Source: Pholiota molesta (lineage: Eukaryota > Basidiomycota > Agaricomycetes > Agaricales > Strophariaceae). From it: a stretch of 64,000 bases of DNA. Within the stretch, counting starts at the first letter, position 1. Each line of letters opens with the position of its first letter. Where the stretch lies: NCBI GenBank assembly GCA_014925825.1, contig JACGCK010000196.1, positions 1 through 64,000 on the forward strand, read 5' to 3'. Shown here one piece after another: positions 9,641-21,520 of the stretch. Under the pieces are notes generated by a model, which saw only the letters and a list, made by a program, of their open reading frames with translations, made no database searches and had not been told where the DNA came from. The position numbers and the translations under genes were made by a program.

Positions 9641-11386
9641 ATGAACCCAGCTGCGCTTACTACCTTATCCCTCACATTCCCCCCCGAGCTCTTTCCCGTT
9701 ATAGCGGCTTTTGTTCCTTTACGATCCGCTCCACGTACCCTGCGTGCTTTAGCACTTGGAAATCGTCGATTCTACAATACATGTCGCCCACTCCTCTACT
9801 CGCGCCTCATCCTTCGAAATGAAGACGATGCGATTGATGTCATTCAAAGGATAATGGACGAGCCACAGCTAGGCTTGGCCGTCACGGAGCTATATATCAT
9901 GTCTGAGCTATCGGACGAAGCTCGAAAAGGGGAGAAAGCATTCAACATCGTTGCTGGCGTTCAGACGCTGCTTTCGAAAGGCTTGTTACCTCGCATTATT
10001 GCTTTGGGGCTCTATTTGTTGAAGGGTTGGATATATGATAAGAATTTCAAGGTACTGCGGTGTGGCACTGGTCGGTTACTCGCCGAATTTTGGATTACTC
10101 TTCGCAATGAGTGTCCACGCCTGCGAACCTTGATATTGCGCAATGTCGGGCACAGTTTCATGGCTCCCTGGCTAACCGGGGCGGTGATCGACGAGATCAA
10201 TTCCTTATCGGTGAGTAAATGCATTGCTTGTACGCAGAAAGCCCTATTTATGCGGAATTCCAGCATCTTTCGGTCTTACGCCTGGAATGGTACAGTGAAG
10301 GACCGGAAAGTGAAGAAAATCTAAAAATTTTGAACAACCTTCCTCATCTTGCATCATCGTTGCATTCGTTGAGCTTGAGAAGCCAATTACAAGAGGCCAC
10401 AATCCTTTTATCCCTCGATTTTCCCCACTTAAAATTGCTGCGCTTGCAGCAGTTTCAATCTCTCCATGACACTGAACTGGTCCATGGGTTCTTTAAGCGA
10501 CATCCACAACTCGAAGATTTATCACTCAAAGAGTGTACAGATACATGGTTTTCCAACGACGTAGAGGTTGGATTTCTACCAAATTTGAAGCATTTGAAGG
10601 TTCGGCAGTCCCAATTTTCTCGAATTGTGTGATCCCGCTCAATACGCATTCGTTCTAGGCCAGATTTGAAGATATTCGCTCATTGGTCCCCATTCTTCCA
10701 CAACTCGTTAGTCTGGGATTCACCGAAAGCTATAACGGCCAAGTCCCTTACCTCCTCCGTGCTGTGTTGCGAAACGGGCTTCCCCAACTCAGATCATTGG
10801 AAATCGACCAGCTAAGTGTGGGTTGGGACGAGCGCAGACTGGAAGGCGTTCTATGGTATGAGACTTTGGACGGGCAGTTCCACACGCAGAAAAACCGCAA
10901 CAAAGTTTCTCGTGACTTCCTCGACGGATACATGATTTCGATTGCCAGAGGGGCGCCGAATTTGGAGGAGTTGGGTCTTCATGGAATGACTTTGAGCACG
11001 GAGGAGTTGGTACGTGCGCGACTCATTCGACTGCGCCCCCCTCATCTTGTCTATAGGAAATTCTGCAGCCTGCGTTGTCTCAACTAGAGAAGATGGAACG
11101 ATTATATTATCGCGGATATTCGACCAATCCGAATTTCGGAAATGCACCAGACCCCAGTCTTCATGAAGAATCGCTGACGGATTTCCTGGCTAGCGCAGAG
11201 GCGCTCGCTCGAGTTTGTACTCGGCTCGAATCTGTGACGAGTAGCAGTGGAGTAACACTCCCGTACGTCTCAGGCGCGATAGAAAGGAATTCTGTTGGGG
11301 ATGTAACTTCAGTCAGGCTGGTGGATGGCGTTGGATTGCTGATTTCGGCGGACGAGAATGACCCATTTCCTTGTAATAATGTCTGA
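9641..11386 (+). CDS. F-box-like/LRR-like protein, family copy 2
   Basis: Exons 9641..10210, 10264..10599, 10659..11009 and 11057..11386, all introns phase 0, giving 528 aa. It has the same domain order as copy 1: F-box-like N-terminus (FPPELFPVIAAFVPLRSAPR), Leu-rich middle (VLRLEWYSEG, LHSLSLRSQL, LKLLRLQQF) and the signature C-terminus (YVSGAIERNSVGDV, ISADENDPFPC). Exon 2 is 336 bp and exon 3 is 351 bp, the family-typical sizes. The frame is intact. Element B lies 344 bp downstream, in what was the 3' flank. Confidence 0.8.
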
Positions 11387-11730
11387 ACATGTTTCCAATA
11401 ACTTAACGTCATCGATGGAAATATTGTACGGGATACTACTACTATAACGATCGTTCTTGATGCAGACTCCGGTCGCCATTCTCATACCAGTGGACGGAAA
11501 CATCTGACATTCGTGTGTCGCATTGTGGGTAACATTTGACACTCGTGTCCCCCCTTCCCTTGTAATGCTTGAACATGTAAACTCATAACAGATACAATAA
11601 GACAACCTTTCTTGTTACTGTCTCTGGTCGCCATTCGCATACCATTTGACGCAAGGCTATACGAGTCCAGTACATCGCTCCAGAGCGCATGACTTGTACT
11701 GGTAAGTGAATATATTTATTATTTACTACG
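11387..11730. other. 3' flank with a repeated F-box tail fragment
   Basis: The text after the stop is duplicated within itself: CCTTGTAATGCTTGAACATG near 11558 resembles the stop/3'UTR of the family (CCTTGTAATAATGTCTGAAC), and a GTCGCCATTC..CATACCA block occurs twice (about 11475 and 11628). This suggests partial tandem duplication of a family 3' end. The 9-bp target of element B (TTTACTACG, 11722-11730) ends this segment. Confidence 0.5.
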
Positions 11731-11879
11731 CAGGCTCCTAGAACCAGCCACTCGTATCGCGAGGAGGCTACATCCTAGGGGACGGGAAGATATTTCCAAA
11801 AATAGCATATTGTAAACAAAGACAAATTGTTCTAAGAGGGCCTCCTCGCGATAGAGCGGCTGGCAAACTTTGGACTCGG
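11731..11879. repeat. Left terminal repeat of element B, foldable
   Basis: Outer block CCAGCC-CTCGTATCGCGAGGAGGC (about 11744-11769) and inner block GCCTCCTCGCGATAGAGCGGCTGG (about 11839-11862) are inverted relative to each other, so each end can itself fold into a stem of about 24 bp around an AT-rich loop. The right end (17536-17680) has the same organisation. Confidence 0.75.
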
Positions 11880-12052
11880 GCATATCCCCGAACCATGCAC
11901 ATGACCAATGTGGGGCTCCTCGTCACATCCCGTCACAATGTCGCACGCCTTTATCTTATCAATAGATCAGGAGTCGGTGAACAGTTTGCGAGCGACGATA
12001 TCCGCCTCAATGAGCGCGCTCAATAGAATACCTTTGCATTTCTCTATTCATC

Positions 12053-14841
12053 ATGTCCGAAATTCTGTCTCACCAGCTCAAATCTGCCTTAGACCATTTG
12101 GACACCCTTGGAATAAGCAGCGCACAATTTGTAGCTCAACTTTTGACTCAGGATTGGGCATGGCATCATGCATCGAAAGATCTCGTTGATCATACTGAGG
12201 AGATTATGGGTGCTTTTATTCAACATGAAGCCAGCAGGAAACATGGATTGCAGTGCGCCTTTGATTCTACGGTTCAAATTTTGAAGCAGGAAATGTGTGT
12301 TATCACACACAAAGATTCAGGCTTCCATTTTTCGGCCAAAAATACAACGGAAAGCAAGCTCGCAGACTTCGATATCCAAGACATGGCTTCCAAAGTCCAG
12401 AGCTCAGCTCCCCACATTTGGGAGTTATTAAAGGTCCTGATGGAAGCTGATGCACGAATTAATTACAAACGAGATTGGGCACGCAAGAAAGCTACAGCGA
12501 TGGGGACTGCACGCCGGACTAATTTCAAGGATACTGCATTAGTTGACGAAGATATTGATATGGCAGATACCACATTATTGGAGGCAGAAGCTGAGGATGC
12601 TCAGTACTGGGAATCTTTCGACCTTGAAGAGCTCGACCTTGTAGAGCCTGATGATGACGAACCCGAAGGACTCGTTGACGCCCATCAAGAACAAGTGGAA
12701 TGCCTGAATACAATCGTAAGAATAATAAATTCGATGTTTTCAAGTTTGAAATGTTGACTGATGATGATAATTTCTTTTGAAAATTGTAGAAGCGCACTGT
12801 GTGCATGGCAATTCTTATGCAAAGCACCAATCGTTCGTGTAACATGTTCCAAAGTGCGACAGGCATCTTCTTGCATTCTTGCGGCACACCCGAGTCTGTT
12901 CGCGAGCTTCTTGCTCGTATGGGAATATCAATATCGACGACAACGATTAACGACGCAATTTCTAATCTTTCGCAAGAAGCTAGCTCTGAAACGAAGAAAT
13001 TGGGTCGCACCTTCCTTGCTTGCTATGCTTATGACAATCTTGACATTGATCTCAAGCATTCTGTTCCTACTGTTGAGAAATCCCCAGAAACACTACTTCA
13101 TCTTACTACGGGCACACTCTTCCCCCTCAATCACATTACTTTGGAGGATCTAAACTGCTCTGATGAACTCTGGAAAACATCGCCCTTTAATCATACCAAC
13201 ACTCGACTTCCCAATGTCCCCAAGCCAACACTCGATGACCTCTTGACAATACATCAGGAGTCTGGTGAACCTCATCCTTCAGGCTTAGTCCGGCGTGAAC
13301 GATTCAATGCATGGAAGTTTTTATCGGATTTGATAAATCATGGCCCAGAATATTTTCGACGCTTCAAGCGTATTCTCGGCGATCCGGAAGAAGTCGATCC
13401 AATTCCTATTCAGAAGACGTGACAAATCCCATTGCGATGCCTCGATGTTAGTCCGAGTACTCCTCCTCAGAATGCAGAAGCATTGGATTCATTTTTCAAG
13501 CAAACCGGTGTAGGTGATCCCACTGATAATGAATTTGCTGTATCTGTTGGCAACCTCACAATCCCTATTGCGGGTGATTTGTTAACTGGGCAACATGATC
13601 GCAGCCTTCAAGAATCTCGCGCTGAAGAAGATACACCGTGGCGTCGATTACAGGGTCTATTTTTTGTCATGGGTCTTTTCCACCTCAAGATGGCATGCGC
13701 GGATGCCATTTGGAGACTTCTCATTCATCCCAAAGATGCCCGTCTTGATCCAAATTCCTTCATGGAACACATCGGCCAAATTCGTCCAAAAGAAACTTTC
13801 AAGATTGAGAAGAAGCCCGGCTTCCGACGAATGCACGAAGTCATTCAACATGTTGGCATTGTCTCGCGATTGGATATTTGGCGAATCGAAGCTATGAAAC
13901 GATCTGCCGCTTTGACTGACCTCGAGGAATTTGCAAAATCAAGACCAACGTTTGAAGATCTCTGCACGATGGCGAATCTCATGGCCGTCAACTATGTTGC
14001 GAGTGACGATCTTCACGATCCCCAAGAAAAGCCGAACCAGCACCGCGACAAAGAGTACGAAAACTCTCTCATTAAACAGCAATACTTCCTTCTCTATGAA
14101 GAGATCTCACATGCAATGAATTTCGGTGACATTGGACGCGTCGAAACTTGCTTCCTTCCGTGGATGCTTATTTTTGCTGGCTGTGGGAAACATAAGTATG
14201 CCACTGAGATGCGCCGCTACCTTGAGAATGTCCACTTCCTATATCCAGAGGGCATCCAGTGCGTATCAATATTTCATAAGTACTTTATTGGAATTAATAT
14301 AGCCCTTTGTTCCAGAAAAGCCATTCGGATGAATATTTTGTGCAATCCGACTGGCAAGAAAGGCCACTTTCGAGCATTGGATTGGGTCGTTGAACACAAC
14401 AATCTGTACATAAAGGTTCTCAACATTTGCTTCTCAGAAGTATGCATTGCTCAATTAATTTCTTAGCGCATATATGGAGGGAAATATTCAAATCATCAAA
14501 AGGAGAGAATAATTGCAGAGTCTCCACTCATTGAGACTTACAAGAATGTCAGAATGCAGTTTGAACACATGTTTTGTCTTGAGCACAAGACATCCAGACA
14601 CTCTCCACCGAAGATGCAGCTTACTTTCAAGAGATTGATGCAATATATGAAGGACAACAATACCAATAGCTTTCTTCCTGGTCGAGATTCAGCTTATTGT
14701 ATCCCAGACATGATGGATAAAGGGATTGACATTATGCGACTACGCGAAGGACAAGCGGAATCTGATCTACAGGTTGGTGGTGATGATGAATTGGGTGATG
14801 AGATGGAGGAGGTGGAGGACGATGGATCTTTGGATGTGTGA
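12053..14841 (+). pseudogene. DUF6589-type protein with one in-frame TGA
   Basis: Exons 12053..12715, 12790..14258, 14316..14415 and 14467..14841, 868 codons if read through. Features known from DUF6589 proteins of agaricomycetes are seen: a GTPESVRELLARMGIS segment, YAYDNLDIDLKHS, a long conserved C-terminus (GRVETCFLPWMLIFAGCGKH, LENVHFLYPEG, NPTGKKGHFRALDWVVEHNN, then PGRDSAYCIPDMMDKGID) and an acidic tail. A single TGA at 13420-13422 interrupts an otherwise continuous frame between PIPIQKT and QIPLRCLDV. It could be a fixed nonsense mutation or a sequencing error. The gene sits inside element B and is its candidate mobility gene, although the biochemical role of DUF6589 is unknown to me. 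Confidence 0.72.
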
Positions 14842-14851
14842 GGAGGATAGA

Positions 14852-17423
14852 TCAAGAAGGATCAGAAGGATGTGTGTGTGAGTAATCATAGTAGTGCAAT
14901 AATTGTGTAGGAATGTGATGAGCAGAAGTCGTTGTAGAAAAGTTATACGCCAACGGAACAGGAATGAATGGTGCGGGACCGAGTGGGGCGAATGGCGTCA
15001 CAGGTGGTGGGCGGCTCTCGCGATGTCGAGCTTGGTTGGACTGCAGTCGAGAGTCGGAATGGGAAGCGACGGTAGTAGGTGGAATGTTTTCGCCGTCTTC
15101 GTTCCGTGTGGTGGACTGGCGAGTTTCAGCGCGCTTAGGGCAGCTGCGGCTCGAACCTGTAGCTATCAGTAAATTGTAGAGTGAATGATAGACTAAATAC
15201 TTACTATTATGGCCAACATTGAGGCACGCTCTGCATCGCGGAGGAGCTCGTTTGCGTGTTGGATTGTCTGTGACTGCAGTTGGTGGTGCAGGAAGTGGGT
15301 GGTAGACGAGAATCAGCTTTACAAGCTCCTCACCATACTCGTTGATCCTGTCCTTTGCGAGCCCACTCTCCTTCGAAAGATCTTCGATGCTGGTAAGTTT
15401 TCCCGCATGAGCGCAGTCGACGATCCGAGCGAGAATATTGTCCGACATCAGGATGCGGACGCCGAGAGTCCGGACTGTCGATGCATTGAATTTATGAAAC
15501 GCCGTACGGCGTCGCCATTCCTTGAGGGCGTCCTTCAAATCAAAGTCGACGGTCGACATCTTGTACGGCTTGATGTTCGATTTGTTGCTAGTTTTTGGTG
15601 GCCTCTCTGCTGCTGGGACGTGGTAGGCGAGAAATTCGTCGGGGTTACACAGATCGCAGCACCCACAAGGCGGCGGGGGAGCACAGCGCGTGCATCCGTC
15701 GGGGGCCGTGGTGTCGCAAAGGAGATGAGAGTCCGTACCTAACAGAACGCGTGTAAGCTGACTCGAAATAAACGTGAACTTGAACTTACGTTTTTGATCA
15801 TTGTTGAAGTATAAGGTGGGAACAGTCCGACAGCAGGTGAACCCTACGTATTTTGCGTTGATGTAATCATCTACCGCCTGCTCTTGCTCTCGTCCCTTGG
15901 CTTTCGTTTCGACGACGGTTCGATCTGCATACAGTTGACGCCGTTCCTCTTTCAACGCGGGGAGTGGCCGAGTTTCTGGTAGTGTAGCCGCGCCTATGTC
16001 TGGGGCGTCGATTTCCAAATCCGGCGAGTCCTCTCTGATCATCTCTCTGATCATCAAGTTTCGATCAGCGAGCGCGGGTCTCTTTGGTTGACCATCACCT
16101 CGTAGGGCATTCGACGCTCTTCTTTTTGTTCCAACGCCCTCCTTCATCGTCTTCTCCTTCCTCTTCGCCGCATGCAAAGCTTTTGTCTGGCGTTCTTCCG
16201 CCGTGTCCTTCTTTTCGACGAGGAGAATCGCAGTCCCGCGCAGCCCGGCACCACGAGCACAACGTCCGAAGCGCTGCCAAAGTGTACACAAATCGCACGT
16301 TGCTTTCCATTGCACGACGGTCTCGATGTTGGCAATGTCCATACCCTGTAGGATTGTCAATACAGTAGGAAAACACAGAAGGTATGCTCACCATTCCGAA
16401 TGCATCTGTACAGCAAAGCCCCCAAACTGATCCTTGCCTCATAGCTTCGACTTGTTCTTCGCGGTATTGCTGTGTCATGGTGGAGTGAAACCATAGCACC
16501 TTCTTTGATAACGAGGCGGGTAGTCGGGTTCGCAGGTATGTGATGGCTTTCTCTGCCTCCTTCGTGTTGTCAAAGAAGACTAAAAATCGCGGTATAGGAG
16601 GATCGCCTTCGCAAAAGCCATCGGGAATCAGGAAAGCGAGATCGCGGAATGAGTTTGCAGGAAACGTGAGAGGCCGCGACATCAGGCGTATGTCAGGACG
16701 GTCGTTGGAGTACATGATGTACGTGATATCTTGAGACTGAAGTTTCAGTATCTCGATTACGTCGCGAAGGATATGAGGTGGGAGGGTTGCAGAGGCAATG
16801 TAGAAGGGTATCTTCTCGGATATGAGAAGCCGTAGGTTGCCTAGAAGTGAGTACTCCTTTCTAAACTTGCTCCATTGACTGATGCAGTGGCCTTCATCGA
16901 AAACGAAGTTCAGGATACGCTTCGTAACAGCGGGTTTCTTCCACAACTCCTCGACCTCTCGATTTCCCATAAGAATCTCCGGATTGATGACGACGACGCG
17001 ATATTTGCCGGCTTCAATGTCCTGAGTATTTTGTGAGTCTCGACAAGCTGCATACAAAAACCTGACACTCACTTTAAATGTATCTGTGGACACATTTTCT
17101 TTGCTGACAGCGATGGCAGGTAGGTTAGCTTGCTGAAGGACATCGACATTTTGCTTTCCGAGGAGGTTCAGCGGGGTTACGACGATCGACATCTTGTCCT
17201 GGCCATCTTCGAGGGCCATAAGCAAGGGAATCCAAAAGGAAAGTGTTTTGCCAGCCCCTGTTGGTGCACATCCGATGACATGCTTTCCTTCATAGAGTGC
17301 CAGTGCCGTTTGCACTTGATACCAGCAGGCTCGTTTTCCGAATTTGGCTTGTGTTAAGTCGCGGATTTCCTTTACTGTCCATTTGCGTTGTGGTGTAGCA
17401 GCATCGGTAGCTTGTGGTGGCAT
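14852..17423 (-). CDS. RecQ-like DEAH helicase with zinc knuckle tail
   Basis: Five exons, 17423..17073, 17021..16392, 16345..15790, 15738..15205 and 15156..14852, giving 791 aa. The helicase core has a RecQ-type motif 0 (KRACWYQVQTALALYEGKHV), Walker A GAGKT in GCAPTGAGKTLSFW, Walker B DEGHCISQW, SATLP, DAFGMGMDIANIETVVQW and the arginine-finger motif QRFGRCARG. The C-terminal part has a Cys-rich cluster (CTRCAPPPPCGCCDLC) and, after splicing, a CCHC-like knuckle (CRACLNVGHN..SC). All introns are 47-56 bp GT-AG and keep the frame. It would unwind DNA 3' to 5' by family precedent. Its location inside element B, convergent with the DUF6589-type gene, suggests a role in element replication or transposition. 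The frame is intact, unlike its partner. Confidence 0.82.
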
Positions 17424-17689
17424 TAGATCAGTCTACATAAGCAACCTGAACCTGCTATTGAGGCCGTGGAGTTGTGACAATGAAATCTGGCCATTTGTGT
17501 AACTCTGTGAGCCTCGTGATTCATGGCCGAGATCACCGAGTCCAAAGTTTGCCAGCCGCTCTATCGCGAGGAGGCCCTCTTAGATGTCGTTGTACATGTT
17601 TGTATTTTGATAAGATGAGATAAAGTCTCTTATTCGGATGTAGCCTCCTCGCGATACGAGCGGCTGGTTCTAGGAGCCTGTTTACTACG

Positions 17690-19740
17690 CTGTATCCTCC
17701 CTATATCCCTAACGCGCGCGGCTGCGGCACGACGAAACGACAACGCGGCGCGCTGCCCTGGCCCTTGCCCTCAGCGGGCTCACACGCCTCAGCCTACACA
17801 TCCTCCGCCCCCGCCCCGTCCTGGCCCCGACTACGCGGCTCGACGCCCGGAAGCGTATAGTCTGATGTGCATCCGGCATAATCCTCGATGAAGACGTGCT
17901 TGCATCCAAGCGGCAGGCGGGCGCGCTGCTACCGGAAGCGGGCGCTGGAGCAGCCGAACTGTCGCGTGCGCGCCAAAGCGTCGAAGGTGATGGGTGTGTC
18001 GGAGGGCAAGGGCGCGTGGAAGGTCCATTTGGTCGCGCAGTTACGGCCGAAGTTTCAGTCTGGTCCGGAGATATGGGAAGAAGAAGGGACGGCGATCCGG
18101 GAGGGAAGTGATGAGGAGGAAGGAGTAGTGACGCGGGAATAGTTCGCTCGCAGGAGGGCTCAACTGTGTGGGTAGACAACAGGGCGCCATTGAGAAGGAC
18201 AGCGATAGCCTTGACTGACGATCGTAGATGGTCGCAGCAGCTGCGGCAAGGAGGACTTGGGACTGCAGGCCTCAAACCATATACCCAGAGTCCCAAATCC
18301 CAGAACTGCGGCGCCCGTCCTCATCCCCGACGCTCGTCCTCTGGCGGTGCGCACGGCCCCCGCGGGGTTGCCTCGCAACACCGCCCCACCTCCCTGTCCT
18401 TCCCAGAACCTAGAAGCTATACTTCCGCCAAACTCCTCTCTCGGCGAACGCTGGTCGTCGTCAGCCCTCATTGCGCTGTAAGCGAACGACGACATGTCAC
18501 CACTCCAGCCAGCGATAGCCAGTAACTACCATCGATGCTGAACGCGGACGGCGCGTCCTGGCACCAATTCACAGGCGGCGGCAGCATGAAAGAGCGCAAC
18601 ACCTGCAGCGCATACGCCTGCAGGGTTAGCGCCTGGACAATCGATGGTGGGCACTAAGAAGCATGCGCGCCGGCCATCGCCGGTGTCGGGCGGCATAGCT
18701 GGGTATGAGGAGAACTATGTGAGGAGGATCGGAAAGGGGAATGTAGGAGCCGCTAGATATGCTGGCGTGTGGGCGGTTGATGCCGCGTACCAAAGGGCAT
18801 CGGCAGTGGCGCCTGCTCAACCCCTCGCCCGAGACGGGGTGACGGGGGAAGTAGTCAGAGGACCCATGGATGGACAACTGGGCGCCATTGAGCAGTGGCG
18901 GCGGCATCTCTAGCGGATGACTGAAGACGGGCGCAGCAGGCGCTCTGCGGCAGCACGAGCTGAATTCGTGTATCCAGAGTCATGGAACTGCGCCTCGTCC
19001 GTCGTCCTGGCTCCCCCGACTCTGCCTCAGCGAGCCCACCACCCGCATCAACCCAAACCCTGTCTCCCCTCTGAAATTCTTCTCCCTCAGCGTTGGCCAG
19101 TCCTGGTCCGTCCGCACCGATCTGCCAGCAGCCGACGTCCCATCATCACTAGGGCCACAAACGGGAACGCAGCAGGCGGGTCGGATCCCAGAATCGACGC
19201 TCAGTGCAGATTCGCAGGCGGCGGCGCAGGCGAGCGCTGGTCGTGACTGGGCGATTCAGATATAGGTGGGATGTTCGCGATGTGCTATCGCAGCTGGAAG
19301 GCGGCCCATCTGTGGACTCGGAGAGCCATTGCGGGGAGGGTACGAAGGATGAGTTGGTGGAGCTTCTGGCTATGCTGGTGCGGTGGCGGTGGGAGGACGA
19401 CACGGTCGTCCGTGGAGAGCATGTTGGAAGACGGTGGCCGTTCTTGCGAAGCCACTGCACCGTGTTCCTCGGCAGCATGACCTTTCGTGATGGCCGGACC
19501 TGCCGCCACGAGACTTGCTCTCAACCCGTCCCTGTCCACCTAGATTACTCAGGCTCCCATGAATTCGATAAGGAAAACCAAATGAGTAATTTTTCTCGCT
19601 TTCAAACCAGTACTTAGTCAGTTTGTCAGTCTGGCAAGTAATTTTGACTGTCAATAGTACTTAACCGGCTTGTAGACTGTATAGCTTGCATAGAGCTTGA
19701 GTGTCCGGTAGGATTGGTTATGTAGATGATGTCAAACTAA
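17690..19740. other. GC-rich relic region with an internal duplication
   Basis: Many long overlapping frames on both strands reflect GC bias. About 18160-18420 and 18860-19080 resemble each other (GGGCGCCATTGAG.., CCAGAGTC..GAACTGCG), which indicates an old direct duplication. 17990-18130 resembles the minus strand of 57870-57980 (GTGTCGGAGGG..GGTCCATTT), and 19240-19340 resembles 57090-57160 (CGATGTGCTATCGC, GAGAGCCATTGCGG). I read these as scattered pieces of one gene-derived relic and do not call a gene. Confidence 0.4.
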
Positions 19741-19746
19741 ACAGGT

Positions 19747-21430
19747 TCAGGTATTACAAGGAAAGGGATCATTCTCATCCGCCGGAATCACCATTCCAAC
19801 GCCATCAACTAGCCTGACAGCTGTTACATCTCCCACAGAACCGCGTTCTATCACGCCTGATACATACGGGAGTGATTTCCCGTTGATACTCGTCACAGAA
19901 TCGAGGCGCGCACACACACGCGCCAGACCCTCCACACTGGACAGAAATTCGGAGAGCAATGCCGGGCGGGCCAACACGAACGGCGGGGTGACATTCTTCC
20001 AATCGCGCGAAACGCCGCGATAATAGAATCGCTCCATCTTCGTTAGCTGAGACAAGATGCGTTCCAGAGTTCTCTGGGGGAATATTACTGTTAGGAGTAG
20101 TCCAGCTGAACGAGGAGCGTTGTACTTACTACCGATGCTGCCGATGTCAAATCCACTCCATGAAGCGCCAGCTCCTCCAAATTGGGTGCCCCTCTGGCAA
20201 TCGGATGCATGTGTCCCAATATGCGTTCTGAATTATTCAAACCCATATCAATAATTCTGTGGTCAATTTCCAGCGATCTCAGGCGGGGAAGCCCATTTCG
20301 CAACGCAGCATGGAGAAAATGAGGCACTTGTCTGCGATAGTCCTCGGTAAATCTCAGACTAACGAGCTGTGGGAGAATGAGAATCAATGCGCGAATATGG
20401 TCGAATGCAGCCTAGAACAAATATATATTAAGTGGGATAAAGGCCTCTGAATGGAACTAAACATACCCACCTTTAAATGCTTCAAATTTGGCAAAAATCC
20501 GACTTCGATGTTCTCGGAGAACCAAGGATGCCCGAACCCTTCGAGGGACAAACTTTCGAGATGCGGATGCCGTCTAAAGAAGCCCTCCACCATCTCAGTG
20601 TCCTGAAAAGAATTAGATGGGTGCAAGCGAAGCCATCTCAAGTGGGGAAAATCCAGGGATAAGAGGAGTGTCGCTTCATGGAGTTTGCCGTTTAAACTCA
20701 AAGTATGCAACGATGACGCGAGACGGGGAAGATTGTTTAAAATCTTTAAATTGTCCTTTACTTCCAGTGGGTCACCCTTCCATTCCAAGCGCAAGGTCGA
20801 AAGTCCCTGTACGGTTCGGTGAATCTTTCTTTTTCGCTTTCGCATAACAGCAGCACGGCTACTCACTGGTAGAGAGTTGATCTCGTCGATCACGGGCCCC
20901 GTTAGCCAGGTAGCACCGTAAACGTGCCCTACATTTCGCAGCGTCAAGGCTCGCAGGCGAGGACACTCGTTGCGCAGACTAATCCAAAAGTCGGTGAGTA
21001 AACGTCCCTGCAAGACCCTCTTGGAATTCTCATCGTACATCCAGCCTTTTAACAAATAGAGCCCCAAAGCAGTCATGCGAGGCAGCAAGCCTTTTGTGAC
21101 CAGCATTTGTAGTCCCGCAACGACGTCGAATGGCTTCTCCCCCGCCCGCGTTTCGGCCGATAGCTCAGACATGATGTATAGCTCCGTGACGGCTAAGCCT
21201 AGCTGTGGCTCGTCTATTATCCTTTGGATGATGCCAATTGCATCGTTCTCATTTCGAAGGATAAGACGCGCATAGAGGAGGGGGCGACAGATATTGTAGA
21301 AGCGACGATTTCCTAGTGCTAAAGCACGCAGCGTACGTGGAGCAGACCGTAAAGGGAGAAACGATGCTATGATGGGGAAGAGTTCTGGGGGTAATGTGAG
21401 GGGTAAGGTAGTCAGTGCAGCAGGATCCAT
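19747..21430 (-). CDS. F-box-like/LRR-like protein, family copy 3
   Basis: Minus-strand exons 21430..20867, 20806..20471, 20411..20133 and 20073..19747, all phase 0, giving 501 aa. The N-terminus (LPPELFPIIASFLPLRSAPR) and Leu-rich middle are typical. Exon 3 is only 279 bp against 351 bp elsewhere: 24 codons covering the usual LEGVLWYETLDGQFRTE region are missing in frame. Intron 1 is 60 bp and happens to be open in frame, so an unspliced reading looks like one long exon. The GTGAGT/ACAG borders and the family alignment show it should be removed. The copy is inverted relative to most others and may have altered function. Confidence 0.75.
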
Positions 21431-21520
21431 CGCTGAAGGAGTCGCAATGTTAAAACTAGGTTGGGGTGCATTTGCGTAGATAACTTACATGAACTGCCTT
21501 AGGGCTGGTTAATCAGCATG
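21431..21520 (-). promoter_or_regulatory. Promoter block of F-box copy 3
   Basis: AACCAGCCCTAA reads on the minus strand at about 21510-21499, 70-80 bp before the ATG, as in the plus-strand copies. This supports 21430 as the start. Confidence 0.5.

Larger units (their letters stand above)
11731..17680. mobile_element. Element B: two-gene TIR element (DUF6589 + RecQ)
   Basis: The outer TIRs are 45 bp with one mismatch (CAGGCTCCTAGAACCAGCC..; 11731-11775 and 17636-17680). A second inverted block of about 47 bp lies just inside (11832-11879 and 17536-17584). An exact 9-bp target duplication TTTACTACG flanks it (11722-11730, 17681-17689). Two convergent genes fill it, a DUF6589-type gene (+) and a RecQ-like helicase (-), with stop codons only 10 bp apart. 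No recognised DDE or HUH transposase frame is present besides these. Which protein catalyses movement is unknown. Confidence 0.85.

Noticed and set aside
18160..18495. Overlapping frames of about 110 codons on opposite strands
   Set aside because: Simultaneous openness on both strands reflects GC bias. There are no splice signals and the frame is not conserved in the related block at 18860.
20807..20866. Reading copy 3 exons 1 and 2 as one exon
   Set aside because: The 60-bp stretch is open but has GTGAGT and ACAG borders at the family intron position. Its translation (Arg/Lys-rich) has no counterpart in the other copies.
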